A stretch of 64,000 nt of DNA, taken from NCBI GenBank assembly GCA_946699065.1, contig CAMPDV010000852.1, positions 1 through 64,000 of the forward strand, written 5' to 3'. Below the pieces are notes generated by a model. The model was not told the DNA's origin and did not search any database. It worked only from the letters and a program-made list of their open reading frames with translations. Positions 62,160 to 64,000 of this stretch are shown here, piece by piece. The stretch's first letter is position 1, and each line of letters opens with the position of its first letter. The translations under genes and the position numbers were made by a program. This DNA comes from Loxodes magnus. Its lineage: Eukaryota; Ciliophora; Karyorelictea; Loxodida; Loxodidae.

Positions 62160-64000
62160 TCACTTTATAGCCTTCATTAATGTAATGCATCTCATAATAT
62201 AAGTAGATAAGGATTTTATTGAAATATTCTTTTAATAATATTATTAATTAAAAAATTAAAGGATTTATAAACACTTTAACTCAGCATTTTATTACTCTTT
62301 GTTAAAAGTAACTATTTTCATGTTGTAAGATATGGTTTGAATTTAGTCTCCTGTTGGTATTTCCTTTGATGTGTTTAAGTTACTATCTTTTTTTTTTTTT
62401 TCCATTTATTAAAGGATGTCTTCGTTAGCTGAAACTTGACTGTAGACAATTGACACTTTTTTTTCCTTTTGAATTTTTATTATTTTCTCTAGCATCTTCA
62501 CTTTAGCTTAGGGTTAAAATGCAAATCTCCATCATAAGGTGTTATCTTAGGTCTTTCTATAAATGAATCTCTCAGATCTTCTTAGCAAAAGCAAGTTACC
62601 TATAATAAAAGTAAAAATCACAGCTAATGCCAAAGTTATTTGCCAAGCTGTCTTATTAACATCCTAGAAATGCTTAGAAACAGTAGCAATCAAAGAGCAT
62701 TCAAAAAGTAGGAAATACAGTAATATCTAAAGATAGTTCAGTCAATCGTAGTTATATACTTTCCAATAGAACTATATCAAAGCATAGCTGAAGAAAATAC
62801 AGCATTGGAGTATTCCTACTATTGTATCATCACCTTTAAATATCTTACAAAGGAAAACAATTACAGTTAAAACTGCTGTTTTTAAATGAAAGCTACCTGA
62901 ATATTTCTTAATGTTCTGGTCTGGAGTAAACCATTATGTAAGAAACTTTAAGATGGAAGTTAAAGGAATATATAAAAATAAGCAGATAAAAGATTAAACT
63001 AGGTAGATGAGATGATCACTTGTTCAGCATTATATATGGCAATCACTAGTCAAATAACTCTCATTTAGTTCAATTTTACCATTTAAATTGAAATCAATTC
63101 CTTTTTTACATATAAATACCTCTGTCAGATTTCATAAAATTGGAATGAGAAATAAATCCGAAGTAACTGGAAGAAAGAAAAATGAAAGCATTACCAAAAA
63201 ATTTAGAAAGGTTGAGTCAGGAAATCGTTATTCTAGCCTTAATAAAAGAATTATGTGCATTAAAAACTGTGAGCAACAAATAATACAATGGATATAATAA
63301 ATGATCAAATTTGTTGAGTCACCCAATTCAAAAATTTCTTAAATCTCAAAATTTAATAAGTTTAAAAAATGATCTAATTAATCTCATATCTAAGTAAAAC
63401 TAGGTCCTATTGATAGAAGTTAAAATTACTAAACAACTAAAATTATCATTAGATAGCCATCATCTGTTGACATTTCAGTTCTTTTTTTTATTTTTAAAAT
63501 TTTTACATTTTTTCAACTTTTATACCCAACCCAATTGAGAATTATTGTAACTATTACTATGAAACCAAAAAGTGATTTGTATGCTATTTATCCTATTTTT
63601 GATTCTTCTATATCTCTAGATCTAAAAGGACAATCTATATCGACTATAACATCTTCTGGAATATTGAAGCTTCCGTCTCCTCACATAACTTGCTCGTTTA
63701 ATTCTATTATAATAGCACAAGTTTAGCATACATACCCTATTTTCTCGTCAATTCATACACCATCTCCGTTACTATCTCTCAAATTTACTATTTCGAAAAT
63801 TCTGGAAATAGGATCGTTAGTTCCTTTCTAGATCTGAAGTCTTTGCTAGCTTGTTCCTACTACTTTTATTTTTCTTAGTTCTTCATTCAAGTTTTATGCT
63901 ACATTGTAATCTTTTCCTTAATCTATCAAAGACTCAATAGCATAGCTCAGTAGAATTACAGCATCGAACGAATAAGAAGCTGAAGTATAAGGAGTGACAC
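62160..64000 (-). CDS. Second receptor copy, 5' end cut by the window edge
   Basis: The minus strand is a paralogue of the receptor at 49588. From the right edge to about 63485 it matches 51521-52035 almost base for base, with only a few differences, such as synonymous changes in GTTGAT and TGCCCT. From about 63480 to 63000 it is strongly diverged, and from about 62990 to 62580 it is similar again through the last membrane segments. The EF-hand loop is kept as DFNLNGKIELNE. After GNLLLLRRSERF the tail diverges and the first in-frame TGA is at 62162-62160. The two copies are inverted about 10 kb apart. The copy is apparently intact in the part seen; the signal peptide and most of the ectodomain lie outside the window. 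Confidence 0.7.

Overview
This window looks like nuclear DNA of a ciliate with a reassigned genetic code, best matched by a karyorelict such as Loxodes; a heterotrich of the Condylostoma type is the alternative. It is very AT-rich. Under the standard code almost nothing is open for more than 80 codons. If TAA and TAG are read as Gln and internal TGA as Trp, several long proteins with recognisable domains appear, and most of them end at a TGA. Genes were therefore called with that code. Because only TGA can stop, random open frames are long here, so I trusted only frames with recognisable motifs or paralogues inside the window.

Layout. 0.27-1.9 kb (-): a TRIM-like protein with RING, B-box, coiled coil and kelch repeat. 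2.87-3.36 kb: an orphan ORF. 5.85-6.6 kb: two structured short repeats (R2). 6.9-12 kb, 14.7 kb, 20.2 kb, 27.5 kb, 35.2 kb and 41.8 kb: eight members of one kelch-like family of about 315 codons, two intact, five with one damaging indel and one remnant. 12.8-14.4, 19.0-19.9, 22.9-25.3, 25.6-26.6, 28.7-31.8, 32.4-33.1, 44.4-45.3 and 60.7-61.3 kb: about a dozen members of a second family, coiled-coil proteins that usually carry one CCHC zinc knuckle (Gag/ORF1-like). Several form divergent pairs starting 67-117 bp apart. No reverse transcriptase, integrase or transposase was recognised. A roughly 0.5 kb SINE-like repeat (R1), with a 5S-rRNA-like head and a strong terminal hairpin, occurs in five long copies at 9.5, 15.9, 22.1, 33.8 and 43.6 kb.

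36.6-38.0 kb may hold a membrane/coiled-coil gene. 49.6-53.3 kb (+) is an intact 1,244-residue receptor: signal peptide, probable periplasmic-binding-like ectodomain, multi-pass membrane part and two EF-hand-like loops. Its second copy runs inward from the right edge on the other strand (62.2-64.0 kb), almost identical over about 0.5 kb and strongly diverged next to it. 57.9-59.1 kb (+) and 59.05-60.5 kb (-) are convergent membrane-protein genes whose ends overlap; the second tentatively resembles ciliate TmcB-like proteins. The rest, including 45.3-49.6 and 53.3-57.8 kb, is AT-rich sequence without a gene I can defend.

Overall this reads as an accessory region where small gene families (kelch, CCHC, receptor) are duplicated, inverted and decaying among short retroposon-like repeats. 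The kelch paralogues are especially useful because they show TGA used as Trp inside and as stop at the end of the same genes.
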